The translations under genes were made by a program, and so were the position numbers. This document shows, in pieces, positions 39,444 to 49,739 of a stretch of 64,000 nucleotides of DNA. Origin of the DNA: CAVQBL01 sp963710715 (GTDB lineage: Bacteria; Pseudomonadota; Gammaproteobacteria; DSM-16500); NCBI GenBank assembly GCA_963710715.1, contig CAVQBL010000019.1:1-64000 (forward strand), in the 5' to 3' direction. The notes beneath the pieces are model-generated. The model was not told the origin of the DNA and did no database searches. It saw only the letters and a program-made list of their open reading frames with translations. Every line of letters begins with the position of its first letter. The first letter of the stretch is position 1.

Positions 39444-40619
39444 ATGACTAAAACTCTTGATATATATTTTCAGGAAAAAATCGTAGGACAATTAATACAA
39501 GATGAGCAAGGTGACATGAACTTTACTTATGCTACCAGCTGGCTTGAGGATCCGAATGCAATTAGAATTTCTTGTTCTTTACCATTACAAAAAGATACTT
39601 TTGAAAGAAAAGATTGTTATGCTTTTTTCGGCGGCATTTTACCAGAGGAAAATCAACGAAAATTAATTGCAAAAAATCTTGGCATTAGCGCTAACAATGA
39701 TTTCTCAATGCTAGAAAAAATTGGTGGCGAATGTGCAGGCGCATTATCATTTATTCCTGCTGGCGAAAAAATAAATCCGCAGAATAATGATTATCACGAG
39801 TTAACAGACACAACGTTACCTAACATACTACGAGAGTTACCCTTAAAACCTCTACTTGCAGGAGAACAAGGAATTCGTCTCTCGTTGGCAGGGGTTCAAG
39901 ATAAATTAGCCGTGTATATTGAAGATGGGAAAACTTTTATCCCATTAAATAATGCGCCTAGCACACATATATTAAAACCAGATCTTAATACACACGATGG
40001 CATTATCTTCAATGAAGCATTTTGTCTTAAATTAGCAAAACAAATTGGTTTATCAGTGGCAAAAGCAGACATAAAAAAAACGGAAGACATTCATTATCTA
40101 CTCATAAAAAGATACGATCGGATTTTTATAGATCTAGGAAAAAATCCCAGAAAGATAAAACGAGTACATCAAGAAGATTTTTGCCAAGCATTAGGTATAG
40201 CATCAAGAAATAAATATCAAAATGAAGGCGGACCTTCTTTAAAACAATGCTTCGACCTTATTAGGATGGAGTCATTTACACCCGTCATTGATCTAGAAAA
40301 AATGCTTAATGCTGTTATATTTAATTATCTGATTGGAAATTGCGATGCGCACGGTAAGAATTTTTCGCTTTTATATCTCAATCAATTACAGCTTGCACCT
40401 CTATATGATTTAGTTTGCACGCTTTATTATGAAAATTTGAGCCAAAAGATGGCAATGAAGTTAGGTGGAGAATATCAAATTAATAACATTGCCATAGAAA
40501 ATTTCGACACGTTGGCAGATGAAATAGGCTTCGCTAAACCCGAAGTTCGTAAACGCGTCTTTAAATTAATCGACGAAATTCTTTCTTCATTATCTGCAAT
40601 CGAAACCAGCAGCACCTAG
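39444..40619 (+). CDS. hipA: HipA-like serine/threonine kinase toxin
   Basis: 391 residues. Couple_hipA N-terminus (YFQEKIVGQLIQDEQGDMNF), HipA kinase core with THILKPDLN and the catalytic loop NYLIGNCDAHGKNFSLL (Asp and Asn). The known E. coli protein phosphorylates GltX and induces persistence; substrate here is unknown. Gene order antitoxin-toxin with translational coupling is standard. AAGG lies before the ATG. The gap 40620-40888 shows only short broken frames. Confidence 0.9.
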   Translation: MTKTLDIYFQEKIVGQLIQDEQGDMNFTYATSWLEDPNAIRISCSLPLQKDTFERKDCYAFFGGILPEENQRKLIAKNLGISANNDFSMLEKIGGECAGALSFIPAGEKINPQNNDYHELTDTTLPNILRELPLKPLLAGEQGIRLSLAGVQDKLAVYIEDGKTFIPLNNAPSTHILKPDLNTHDGIIFNEAFCLKLAKQIGLSVAKADIKKTEDIHYLLIKRYDRIFIDLGKNPRKIKRVHQEDFCQALGIASRNKYQNEGGPSLKQCFDLIRMESFTPVIDLEKMLNAVIFNYLIGNCDAHGKNFSLLYLNQLQLAPLYDLVCTLYYENLSQKMAMKLGGEYQINNIAIENFDTLADEIGFAKPEVRKRVFKLIDEILSSLSAIETSST

Positions 40620-40888
40620 TGCAAGAAAAAGTAGCAGATATTATCAAAACAAGATGCTTACATGTTGCGACAATGTCCAAATCAAGCTTTCTCAAACATA
40701 GCCAACCGCAAACCAAATCCAATTAAAATCGTTCCCGTTATTTAACCCTCTCTGGTTTCCCATCACGTACCCATTTAAATGATAAAGGCCATGTGCATTA
40801 TTTAAAATTAGAAAAAGAAAAAGCTTCATCTTAAAAAAGATGTTCCTGGCGAATTAGGGTCTGTTTACATTCAATTTAAATGATTTGT

Positions 40889-42976
40889 TCAGCAAGGCGT
40901 AACACTATATACATATTCTGGAGCAAGTTCTTGTTGATGTCGAATTTTACTCTCTACCCAAAACAATAAGGCTCTAAAAGTCTTGTTGGGAGTATTGGTG
41001 AAAGTGGGACTGGCTCTAAACTTTTCTAACTCCGCCAATAAATTCTGATTAGACTCAAGTTCAAATGGTGCTAATTTTTTCAATAAATCTTCGGCCGCCA
41101 GATGAGATTGATTGCTTTGATAAAAAGAATTTTTTAATTGCCCATCGTGATAACACTCTACTAATTTTTTAACTTTTCCTAACAGAGAGCCGTGTGTCGT
41201 ATCCCACACTGCAGAAAAATATTGATCACGTTTTACCGCCTGATGATAACATTCAAATAATTCTACTATGTAACCAATATAGGTTGTATAAATACCGCTT
41301 GCTTGTTTCAAAGCAACTCGTGCTTGACGTTCAACGCAAGCTGGATAATCAATTTGATTAATCACTCTAAGAGTCAGTTGGTATTGCAACAATAATCTTG
41401 CACTATTGATCATATCGGCGAGTATCACCGGGTCAACTAAAGGTCCAACATTTGCTTCAGTGGGAATAGCATAGCAAAGAGCAGTATTTTTTTGCTCATC
41501 CCTCACAGTAGGATTAATATAATACTGCAACAAGGTTTTGAGTAAAAAATTATTTTTTTGTCGCACCGCCTTTATTAGAATGGTGTTACCATTATCATTA
41601 TCATCTTGGTGATCAATATCAAAACCCAATTTCCACAAAACCGCTACCAGAGATGCAATTTCAGCTTCGCTCTGCATCGCACAATTAATATCAGTAAACT
41701 TTCCATGACCACCTAGCTCACATACCAGTTGTAGATATTTGGTTTTCCCATTAAATACCATCAGCTCTGCCGCTTTATATTTTTCCTGCTGAATCGAAGG
41801 TATTCTATTATCTTGGACTAAAGCGAATCGCCTAAGCAATTCTTTAAGTTCGTGGTCAAAAACTTTTATCTCCCGTTTACATATCCATAAAATATACTCA
41901 AGTAAGTGTCCTTGTGATTGTTGCTTCTCATCCCTTACACTAGATTTAATGCTTCGAAAATAATCGCTTTCTTGCACAGCTTCTTGTTGAGCAGGCATTG
42001 CTGCAGGTTTTTTAAACTCTCTATCGCTATGAGCTGCATATATCTCCGCAATTTCTTGATGGTGTTGATTGAAGAATCTCTCTACACGTCGAACATTGGA
42101 ATACCCTTTTTGCTTCACATAGACATTCATCGCCTTAGTCTTAACCGAAGGTTTGCCAAATGATTCTTTTATAGATTCTCGTGTACTTGTTTCTATTTGA
42201 ACTTTTGCTGCATATTTATTTCTATGTTGTTTTAATGTTTGAGACGGCTTAAAAGGATTACCACGCAAAACAGCAACATTCATATCAGGCTTTGTTTTAT
42301 ATCCTTCCGAATAATTTTTATTCTGAACGCCTTTACTCCACTTTTCTGGGAGCTCAAATGAGTAGTATTTTTGATAAATGGAAGCAGCACGGAGATACAT
42401 CCCTTGTATATTTATGCTCGCCCAACGTAGAGTCACATTTTTTAATAGCGCAGTAATATGATTTTCTCGCAAAGCATCTTTCAGAATAATAAACGCATCA
42501 TTCTTACAACCATGTTGATCACTCTGTCTTCGTCCTTTGCATTCATAAATATTTATTCGATGTTCATGATCGATACCATTGATATCAGCAATAATATCTT
42601 CCTTAAACCCTTCGGTTGGCCCTAACGAATCAAGGATGATAATACTTTCTCGATTATCTTTTTTTTCATAAATCACTGGTACTGAGTGAATACCCGTTCT
42701 TGTTTGTACTCTGACGATAAACCCGACTTTAACGTGTCCCGATTTCTCTCTATACTCTGCAACAAGAGCGCTAAAATTATCTCGGTTCTCGATATTGACT
42801 ATGTTGACGCCATATTTTTCTCGATAATATCCAGCAAGTAAGCAAGCACCTTCCTTATTTGGGGTTGTTATTTTCATTAACTCTAGCGGTGCAACCACCA
42901 CGTTTTTCTTGAGCATCATTCCATCTTCTGACTCATCAGGATAAGTTTCAAAATAATCTTTTGAATCGAATGGCAT
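40889..42976 (-). CDS. YopJ-like (CE clan) and ankyrin protein, candidate effector
   Basis: 695 residues. The N-terminal 170 residues fit the YopJ/C55 catalytic pattern: H97 (GIHSVPV), D116 (IIILDSLG), Q151 and C157 (QSDQHGCKNDAF, Q-x5-C). YopJ enzymes acetylate Ser/Thr/Lys of host kinases. The middle is low-complexity and basic. Ankyrin-like repeats lie around 450-520 (GNTILIKAVRQ, NTALCYAIP). GAGG stands 8 bases before the ATG. Single gene, no signal peptide. Function as an effector is inferred; a deubiquitinase or deSUMOylase of the same clan is possible. Confidence 0.68.
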   Translation of the reverse strand: MPFDSKDYFETYPDESEDGMMLKKNVVVAPLELMKITTPNKEGACLLAGYYREKYGVNIVNIENRDNFSALVAEYREKSGHVKVGFIVRVQTRTGIHSVPVIYEKKDNRESIIILDSLGPTEGFKEDIIADINGIDHEHRINIYECKGRRQSDQHGCKNDAFIILKDALRENHITALLKNVTLRWASINIQGMYLRAASIYQKYYSFELPEKWSKGVQNKNYSEGYKTKPDMNVAVLRGNPFKPSQTLKQHRNKYAAKVQIETSTRESIKESFGKPSVKTKAMNVYVKQKGYSNVRRVERFFNQHHQEIAEIYAAHSDREFKKPAAMPAQQEAVQESDYFRSIKSSVRDEKQQSQGHLLEYILWICKREIKVFDHELKELLRRFALVQDNRIPSIQQEKYKAAELMVFNGKTKYLQLVCELGGHGKFTDINCAMQSEAEIASLVAVLWKLGFDIDHQDDNDNGNTILIKAVRQKNNFLLKTLLQYYINPTVRDEQKNTALCYAIPTEANVGPLVDPVILADMINSARLLLQYQLTLRVINQIDYPACVERQARVALKQASGIYTTYIGYIVELFECYHQAVKRDQYFSAVWDTTHGSLLGKVKKLVECYHDGQLKNSFYQSNQSHLAAEDLLKKLAPFELESNQNLLAELEKFRASPTFTNTPNKTFRALLFWVESKIRHQQELAPEYVYSVTPC

Positions 42977-43058
42977 TGCTCTAACCTCTATTGAAATAAT
43001 CGTATTTATGGGCGGACCTTACGCGTATTATACTCAGGAAACATTAAAAAATCCTTAA

Positions 43059-43190
43059 GAAACCAAAAACCCGACCTGCCAAAAAGAAGTCCTGAAAATA
43101 GTTAAAGATTGGCGCAAAGAAGCAAATTCTCTAGGGATATCAGCAAAAGAACAGGATCGCATGATGGATGCATTTAGAGTTATAACATAA
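43059..43190 (+). pseudogene. HipA C-terminal remnant
   Basis: The frame reads KDWRKEANSLGISAKEQDR, then MMDAFRVIT and TAA at 43188-43190. This fits the C-terminus of many HipA kinases (WR.EA..LGI...EQ..M..AF). An in-frame TAA lies at 43056-43058 and no upstream part is found. It seems to be the scar of a second hipA. Its sequence differs from the C-terminus of the intact hipA. Confidence 0.5.
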
Positions 43191-43265
43191 CTTGTTAATT
43201 TTAATACCCGTAAAAAAATTGTTAACTCCGTTTTTTCCTTCAAGCGTGAACTTCGACGAATTATG

Positions 43266-43578
43266 CTAGAAGTTATTCGTAGATTTCGATCTGACCATAT
43301 TCTGTTGATGTTTTTGAGGTTGTGCGCTGCTTTGTCGTTGCCCAAATAAACCTCTTTGTGAATTGTTCTTATTCTCAGCTTTTTGTTCGGGTTGTTGTAC
43401 CAGAGCATTAAGTTTAGAGAATACGAGCGATGTTAATTCATCGTCTGTGCTACGACGAATAGCTTTTTTGTAGTTTTTTTATTTCAGAATTGCTTATTTT
43501 AAAGTCTTGAAAGTTGAGTTGACTTAAAGCATTAATATCAATTATTTTTGGAGTTGCTGCAGGTTGCGAAGAATTCAT
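43266..43578 (-). pseudogene. Small hypothetical gene with a frameshift
   Basis: ATG at 43576-43578 begins MNSSQPAATPKIIDINALSQ. After KKLQK the frame meets a stop; in the next frame it goes on AIRRSTDDELTSLVFSKLNA to NMVRSKSTNNF and TAG at 43266-43268. The slip is at an A6 run (CTACAAAAAAGC, near 43470), a frequent site of sequence error or real mutation. Joined, the product is about 103 residues, hydrophilic and Gln/Asn-rich, and not recognised. Confidence 0.5.
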
Positions 43579-43789
43579 AATAAAATACCTATATAGTGTT
43601 TGGCGTATATATTATCATAATTTGCTTAATATTTAAACAATTATTGACGCTCCCTGTTGTCGCCGTGATAAATGCATAATCACGAACATGAGCAGCGTAA
43701 CGCAGGTGCAACGAAGAGTAACAACAAAAGACGCGGATTTGGAAAGAACTCTATTGGCCAACGCCCCATAAAAGCTATAGTCATTCAAT

Positions 43790-45421
43790 TTAATGAATAA
43801 AAGTGACAACCTCTGCCAGTGAATCAAATATACGGTTTCCACAAAGTAAACGAGTTATGCCTACTTTTACTAATTTTTCACCAACATTAGGACTCGCTTC
43901 ACAAAGATAAACAAGTACTTTTCTTTTATGAAATTGTTCAATGATTTCGCTAAATGTTTGCAGTCCTGTCATATCGATAAACGGAACGTTTTTTAAACGA
44001 AAAATAATAATTTTTGGATCAGAATGAGTAACCGCGAGAGCTCTTTCTATTTTTTCAGCGACACCAAAAAAGAAAGGCCCTTGAATAGAATAAATAATAG
44101 TATCTTTTGGAAGAATTAATTTTTTATTAATTAAATCACCATTTAGCATTTCGTGATCTTGTTCTTCGATAGTGACAACCTGACTCATGCGACGAATAAA
44201 AAGTAACATTGCAAGAATGACACCTATATTTACTGCCACAACCAAATTAGTAAATATTGTCAACAAAAAAGTGGTAAATAAGATTAAAACATCCGAACGA
44301 GGAGCACGTTTTACCATGTGCATAAAATGAGGAATATCACTCATATTATAAGCGACTACAAAAAGAATCGCGGCCAAAGCACATAACGGAATATTTTTTG
44401 CCAAAGGCGACAAAACTAAAATAACCAGAATTAAAAAAATGGAATGCACAATTGCAGCAATGGGGCTATTACCGCCATTTCGAATATTAGTGGCAGTTCG
44501 AGCAATTGCACCTGTTGCTGCGAATCCACCAAAAAGTGGAGCTACAATATTAGCTAAACCTTGTCCAATCAGTTCTTGATTTGAATGATGTCGGGTTTTT
44601 GCCATTCCATCCGCAGCTGTTGCAGATAATAATGACTCTATCGCGCCTAAAAGAGCAATGGTAAAAGCAGGGCCAATCAAATTGAGTGCCTGGCTAAATT
44701 CTATTGAAGGTAAATGAAACTTTGGAAGCACTGATGAAATTCCACCAAACACACTACCGATAGTTGCTACTGTTTTGAATTGAAATATAGACTGTATAGC
44801 GGTTGCCGCTATCATAGCAACTAATGGGCCCGGAATTCGCTTTAAAAATTTTGGAGTTAGCCATACTAAAAATAGACTAAAGATAGCGAGACTTGTTGTG
44901 GTGGGATCAAAATGAGGTAAAGCTTTAATGAGTGATACTATTTTTATATGAAATTTAGCATCCAATGGAAAATGAACTGATAAACCCAAAAAATCTTTCC
45001 ATTCATTAACAAAAATAATAACGCCTATTCCGCTCGTGAACCCAACAATCACTGGGTCAGGGATAAATTTAATAACGTTTCCTAATTTTAAAATACCCAT
45101 AAATAGTAAAATAAAACCAGCAAACAACGTTGAAATTTGTAATCCGGTTATCCCATATTTGGCCGTTATACCAGCAAGAATGACAACAAAAGCACCTGTT
45201 GGTCCTGCAATTTGTACGCGACTACCCCCGAATAATCCAACAATTAAACCCGCAATAATTGCAGTATACAAACCCTCTGCAGGTTGTACGCCAGAAGCAA
45301 TTGCAAAGGCCATGGATAAAGGAAGAGCCACCACGCCAACAACTAATCCCGCAGTGAGGTTGGGTAGCCAATTGTTTGATTTAAGCAGACCAGCGCGATA
45401 GGCTTCAATTATTGCGATCAT
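43790..45421 (-). CDS. SulP-family anion transporter with STAS domain
   Basis: 543 residues. Sulfate_transp core with ALPLSMAFAIASGVQPAEGL, GGSRVQIAGPTGAFVV and the later NQELIGQGLANI region; about 12-14 TM segments. The C-terminal STAS domain (from about 420; FRLKNVPFIDMTGLQTF) is complete. SulP proteins carry sulfate, bicarbonate or dicarboxylates; the ion here cannot be told. Single gene. GAGAAAG stands before the ATG. Confidence 0.92.
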   Translation of the reverse strand: MIAIIEAYRAGLLKSNNWLPNLTAGLVVGVVALPLSMAFAIASGVQPAEGLYTAIIAGLIVGLFGGSRVQIAGPTGAFVVILAGITAKYGITGLQISTLFAGFILLFMGILKLGNVIKFIPDPVIVGFTSGIGVIIFVNEWKDFLGLSVHFPLDAKFHIKIVSLIKALPHFDPTTTSLAIFSLFLVWLTPKFLKRIPGPLVAMIAATAIQSIFQFKTVATIGSVFGGISSVLPKFHLPSIEFSQALNLIGPAFTIALLGAIESLLSATAADGMAKTRHHSNQELIGQGLANIVAPLFGGFAATGAIARTATNIRNGGNSPIAAIVHSIFLILVILVLSPLAKNIPLCALAAILFVVAYNMSDIPHFMHMVKRAPRSDVLILFTTFLLTIFTNLVVAVNIGVILAMLLFIRRMSQVVTIEEQDHEMLNGDLINKKLILPKDTIIYSIQGPFFFGVAEKIERALAVTHSDPKIIIFRLKNVPFIDMTGLQTFSEIIEQFHKRKVLVYLCEASPNVGEKLVKVGITRLLCGNRIFDSLAEVVTFIH

Positions 45422-45683
45422 TTTCTTTCTCAGTTGTAACTAGCTTCTTGGAGCCCATATTGAAACGATAATTGCGAATTTTATATTATAGCGGTATACG
45501 AGTCACTCTTTTTTTAAAACCTAACCCTTATTATTTCTAGCGAGAAAAAATTAAATGAGAAATCTATTATCGAAAACGATAAGCATAATTAGAGTGAATT
45601 TATATTAACTTGTATGTAATGATATGCATTGTATACGACCCCATTGTATAATTACATTTTAACTTTCCCCCCATGGAGGATTT

Positions 45684-45968
45684 ATGAACAACTGCTTGAA
45701 AAAAAGTTTGTTAGGTTTAGGAATTGCTTTGATTAGTGCCACGTCTTTATTGACAGGGTGCAATACGATTCAAGGTACCGCGTACGGAGCTAAAAAAGAT
45801 TTTCAAACGGTAACTGGCTCACATAAATCAAAGAAACATCATAAGGGAACGCATCATAAAACCAAAGCTCCCCATCATAAAAAAGCGCCAAAAAATACTG
45901 CTAAAAAATCTGCAGAAAAAATGAACACCCAACCCACTCCTGCACAAAACCCTGGTGGCAATCAATAA
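45684..45968 (+). CDS. Small entericidin-like lipoprotein, Lys/His-rich
   Basis: 94 residues. Signal peptide with lipobox LLTGC (mature Cys about residue 26), followed by NTIQGTAYGAKKD as in entericidins, then a long basic tail rich in Lys and His (KSKKHHKGTHHKTK). GGAGG lies 5 bases before the ATG, and a TATAAT is at 45647-45652. The His-rich tail could bind metals. Possibly a stress-response lipoprotein. Confidence 0.8.
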   Translation: MNNCLKKSLLGLGIALISATSLLTGCNTIQGTAYGAKKDFQTVTGSHKSKKHHKGTHHKTKAPHHKKAPKNTAKKSAEKMNTQPTPAQNPGGNQ

Positions 45969-46000
45969 AACGTTATTAATTACGGTGCCTTGAGAAAGCT

Positions 46001-46034
46001 ATAGGGTGGGCACGCTTCGCTTTGCCCACCCTAT
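46001..46034. repeat. REP-like palindrome, copy 1
   Basis: Arms ATAGGGTGGGCA and TGCCCACCCTAT (12 bp, perfect), loop CGCTTCGCTT. It lies between the convergent lipoprotein gene and glyA. Related palindromes are at 56029-56055 and 62491-62517. It may stop transcription from both sides. Confidence 0.7.
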
Positions 46035-46049
46035 ATCTAAACTCGACAG

Positions 46050-47325
46050 TTAAACTGTTTCAAATTTTAAGTTGTCATAAACAGGAAATTTGTGACAAAG
46101 CGCTAACGCTTTTTCACGCACTGCGGTAATGGTATTTTCGTTATGAATATCATCTAAAATATCACATACCCAATTTGCTAACATTTCACATTCTTTTTCT
46201 TTGAAACCACGTGTGGTAACGGCAGGTGTTCCTAGACGTAAACCACTGGTAACAAAAGGTGATTGTGGATCATTCGGTACAGCATTTTTATTGACTGTGA
46301 TATTGGCACGACCTAATGCAGCATCCGCATCTTTGCCAGTAATCTTCTTATCAATCAAATCCATTAAAAATAAATGATTATCTGTGCCACCACTCACAAT
46401 TTTATAGCCACGATGAAAGAATAATACTCGCCATCTTACGAGCATTATTTAAAATTTGTTGCTGATACTCTTTAAAATCCGGTTGCAGCGCTTCTAAGAA
46501 TGCAACGGCTTTAGCAGCAATCACATGCATCAACGGACCACCTTGTGCTCCGGGAAAAACTGCCGAATTTAATTTCTTTTCTAATTCAGGATTCGCTTTC
46601 GCTAAAATTAAACCGCCACGTGGACCACGCAAAGTTTTATGTGTAGTTGAAGTAGTAACATCTGCAATATTGCACGGGAGAAGGATAAAGTCCAACCGCA
46701 ATTAAACCTGCAACATGCGCAATATCCGCCATGAAATAAGCGCCAATACTATCAGCAATATTTCGTAAACGTTGCCAATCGACAATGCGTGAATAAGCAG
46801 AAAATCCTGAAACAATTAATTTTGGCTTATGTTCTTTTGCTAACTGTTCAACTTGCGTCATAATCAATTAATCCGGTTTCAGGATCTAATACCATACGAA
46901 AAAAATTGATAAAGTTTTCCAGAAAAATTCACCGGTGAACCATGCGTCAAATGACCACCATGAGCAAGACTCATCCCTAATACTGTGTCACCTGGGTTAA
47001 TCATCGCAGCATAAGCAGCAGCATTCGCTTGCGAACCAGAATGCGGTTGCACATTTGCATAATCTGCACCAAATAATTTTTTAACGCGCTCAATCGCTAA
47101 TTGTTCGGCAATATCGACAAATTCACAGCCACCGTAATAACGCTTGCCAGGATAACCTTCGGCATATTTATTGGTGAGTACAGAGCCTTGTGCTTCCAGT
47201 ACGCGTGGGCTGACATAGTTTTCTGAGGCAATTAATTCAATATGATCTTCTTGGCGGCGTTGTTCATCTTTGATAACACCCCAAATAGCTGGATCAAAAT
47301 CACGTAAAGAAATATTTTTAAACAT
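46050..47325 (-). pseudogene. glyA: Serine hydroxymethyltransferase, frame-disrupted
   Basis: All of GlyA is present: N-terminus DFDPAIWGVIKDEQRRQEDH, HSGSQANAAAYAA, the PLP-lysine region VTTSTTHKTLRGPRGG, and the C-terminus to KFETV. It makes glycine and 5,10-methylene-THF from serine. Four breaks, each explained by one extra base, occur at about 46890, 46856, 46676 and 46413. Residues on both sides remain well conserved. As read it cannot be translated in one piece. Either a consensus error or a very young pseudogene; the gene should be checked before loss of function is claimed. Confidence 0.85.
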
Positions 47326-47334
47326 AGGCTCTAG

Positions 47335-47826
47335 TCACTCCCTGGGATTGGAATTTTCCAAAATTGCTTGTGCTTGTTTTTCTCGATATTTTTTAATTGC
47401 CTCACGATATTCAGGATGTTTTACACTCAAAATACTAGCTGCAAACAAACCTGCATTAACCGCACCTGGTTTTCCAATCGCCATGGTGGCGACAGGAATT
47501 CCACCTGGCATTTGGACTATAGATAATAAAGAATCCAAGCCATTTAATGCTTGCGAAGGCATGGGTACACCAATGACAGGTAATAATGTTTTTGCTGCGA
47601 TAACACCAGGTAAATGTGCTGCGCCACCGGCTGCACCAATAATCACTTCCACGCCGCGTTTTTCTGCGGTTTCAACATATTCGAACAAGGCATCTGGTGT
47701 GCGATGAGCAGACAATACACGCGCTTCATACGGTATTTTTAATGCGTCTAAGGTTAATCCTGCATGTTCCATGGTAGGCCAATCGGATTTAGAACCCATG
47801 AGAATGCTAACGAGAATTTTAGTCAT
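47335..47826 (-). CDS. purE: N5-CAIR mutase PurE
   Basis: 163 residues, intact. SILMGSKSDWPTMEHA, EARVLSAHRTPDALFEY and GAAGGAAHLPGVIAAKTLLP are class I PurE motifs. It converts N5-CAIR to CAIR; class I normally needs PurK, which is not seen in the window. It lies 13 bases downstream of purH and 9 bases before glyA on the same strand. Confidence 0.94.
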   Translation of the reverse strand: MTKILVSILMGSKSDWPTMEHAGLTLDALKIPYEARVLSAHRTPDALFEYVETAEKRGVEVIIGAAGGAAHLPGVIAAKTLLPVIGVPMPSQALNGLDSLLSIVQMPGGIPVATMAIGKPGAVNAGLFAASILSVKHPEYREAIKKYREKQAQAILENSNPRE

Positions 47827-47839
47827 AATGATCTACCCT

Positions 47840-49381
47840 CTAATGTTTAAAACAACGTTTACCCGTAAACACCATTGCGATACCATGTTCATCACAAGCA
47901 GCAATCACTTCTGTATCACGTTGTGATCCTCCCGGTTGAATGATCGCACGTATGCCAGTATTGGCAATACGATCAATACTATCACGAAATGGGAAAAATG
48001 CATCGGAAGCAAGAATGGTATTTGCTAAATTTTTTCCAGCTTTTTTAATAGCGACATCCACCGCATCCACACGCGATACTTGCCCTGCGCCTACACCGAC
48101 TGTGACGTGGTTTTTGGCAATTAAAATCGCATTGGATTTGATGTGTTTTAGCACGGGCCAGGCAAATAACATAGTCGCAATTTCTTTTTCAGTGGGTTTG
48201 GCATTCGTCACAATTTTAAAATCTTGATAGTCAATCGCACTCAAATCTTTATCTTGAATTAACAAACCACCTTCAATAAATTTAAATTCCTGCAGAGTTG
48301 CCGAAGTTGTATCCTGCAACTCCAACACTCGTAAATTGGGCTTGCTTGCTAAGATAGCCAAAGCTTCAGCGGAATAACTCGGAGCAATGAGCACTTCAAT
48401 AAAAACCTTGGCAATAGCTTCTGCAATTGCTTTATCGCAAGGTCGATTAAGCGCAACGATACCACCGAATGCAGAAAGCGCATCCGCATGAAACGCATGT
48501 TGAAATGCATCAGCAATATTATCCGCAGTTGCAACACCACAAGGATTAGCATGTTTCACAACCACACACGCTGGTTGTGTGAATTCACGCATACAAGCAA
48601 CTGCTGCATCCGCATCCGCAATATTGTTATATGATAATTCTTTTCCTTGATGCAGTTTGGCAGACAAGATTCCAGAATTCGTTGATGAAAATCGATATGC
48701 ACATGCTGCTTGATGTGGATTCTCACCGTAACGAAGCTCAGAGTATCTTTCTAAGTGAAAATGTAATTTTTCTGGAAACGCTACATCAGCATTACGTGAT
48801 AAATAACTAAATATCACTGCATCATAGTGCGCAGTATGTTCAAAGGCTTTAATAGCAAGTTGTTTACGCGTTGCAAAACTCAAGCCTTTTTGAGCATGTA
48901 ACTCATCAATTATTTTTTGATAATCTTTTGGATCAACAGCCACACCCGTCCAGCCCATATTTTTTGCCGCTGAGCGAATCATGGTTGGGCCTCCAATATC
49001 AATGTTTTCAATCGCGTCATCCAATGTTGCGACGGGATTTTTAATTGTTTCTGCGAATGGATATAAATTCACAACTACCAAATCAATCCAGTTAATTTGC
49101 TGTTCTTTTGCAACTTGCGCATGTTTATCGCGCAACCCCAAAATTCCGCCGTGCACTTTAGGATGCAATGTTTTCAAGCGTCCATCCATAATTTCAGGAA
49201 ATCCTGTGACTTCGGAAACATCTCGCACTGGGATGTTTGCTTCGCGTAATAATTTACTTGTACCACCCGTCGAAATAATTTCAATATTTAATTCTGCAAG
49301 ACTGTGAGCAAATTCAATCAATCCTGTTTTATCAGAAACTGAAATTAATGCGCGTTTAATGTGTGTGTTTGTTTGGTTCAT
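47840..49381 (-). CDS. purH: Bifunctional AICAR transformylase/IMP cyclohydrolase
   Basis: 513 residues, intact. The N-terminal IMP cyclohydrolase part (ALISVSDKTGLIEFAHSL, STGGTSKLLREA, TLHPKVHGGIL) precedes the transformylase (RYGENPHQAACAYR, VVVKHANPCGVA). It catalyses the last two steps to IMP. I start at the ATG at 49381 (MNQTNTHIKRALIS), the family's usual start; the frame stays open to 49447 inside the antitoxin gene. The antitoxin stop is one base before this ATG, so translation may be coupled. Confidence 0.94.
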   Translation of the reverse strand: MNQTNTHIKRALISVSDKTGLIEFAHSLAELNIEIISTGGTSKLLREANIPVRDVSEVTGFPEIMDGRLKTLHPKVHGGILGLRDKHAQVAKEQQINWIDLVVVNLYPFAETIKNPVATLDDAIENIDIGGPTMIRSAAKNMGWTGVAVDPKDYQKIIDELHAQKGLSFATRKQLAIKAFEHTAHYDAVIFSYLSRNADVAFPEKLHFHLERYSELRYGENPHQAACAYRFSSTNSGILSAKLHQGKELSYNNIADADAAVACMREFTQPACVVVKHANPCGVATADNIADAFQHAFHADALSAFGGIVALNRPCDKAIAEAIAKVFIEVLIAPSYSAEALAILASKPNLRVLELQDTTSATLQEFKFIEGGLLIQDKDLSAIDYQDFKIVTNAKPTEKEIATMLFAWPVLKHIKSNAILIAKNHVTVGVGAGQVSRVDAVDVAIKKAGKNLANTILASDAFFPFRDSIDRIANTGIRAIIQPGGSQRDTEVIAACDEHGIAMVFTGKRCFKH

Positions 49382-49382
49382 T

Positions 49383-49739
49383 CTAAGCTGCTGCTCCTTC
49401 ATTATAATCACCCGACAAAAGAACCACCAATCCTTTTTCTGCAACAAGATTAAGTAATCTTAGTGATGTCCCTCTCGGATGTTTTTCACCCTGCTCCCAT
49501 TGTCTTACTGTAGATAGAGTCGTATTTAAAAATTTTGCAAAAACAGGTTGGCTCACTTTTTCACGCAGACGAATGCCTTTAATCTCATTAGCAGAAAGGT
49601 CTTTTACAGGCGGCAAGCATAACTCATCAAATTCTCTCATGGTGGTAGCATCAATAATATGGGCATCGTATAAGCCTTTTGCTGTTTCATGGGCAACTTC
49701 CAATATACTCGGATGTTTCTCTTTTTTTACTCTACTCAT
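49383..49739 (-). CDS. HTH antitoxin (HigA/NadS-like)
   Basis: 118 residues. The C-terminal half is a Cro/CI-type HTH (IRLREKVSQPVFAKFLNTTL, then VRQWEQGEKHPRG). Start at the ATG at 49739, preceded by GAGG at 6 bases and overlapping the toxin gene by 8 bases. Toxin-first order as in higBA. It lies directly before purH. Confidence 0.82.
   Translation of the reverse strand: MSRVKKEKHPSILEVAHETAKGLYDAHIIDATTMREFDELCLPPVKDLSANEIKGIRLREKVSQPVFAKFLNTTLSTVRQWEQGEKHPRGTSLRLLNLVAEKGLVVLLSGDYNEGAAA

Noticed and set aside
43055..43408. 117-codon minus-strand frame
   Set aside because: It runs across the HipA remnant and part of the frameshifted small gene in the wrong phase; no plausible start or family.
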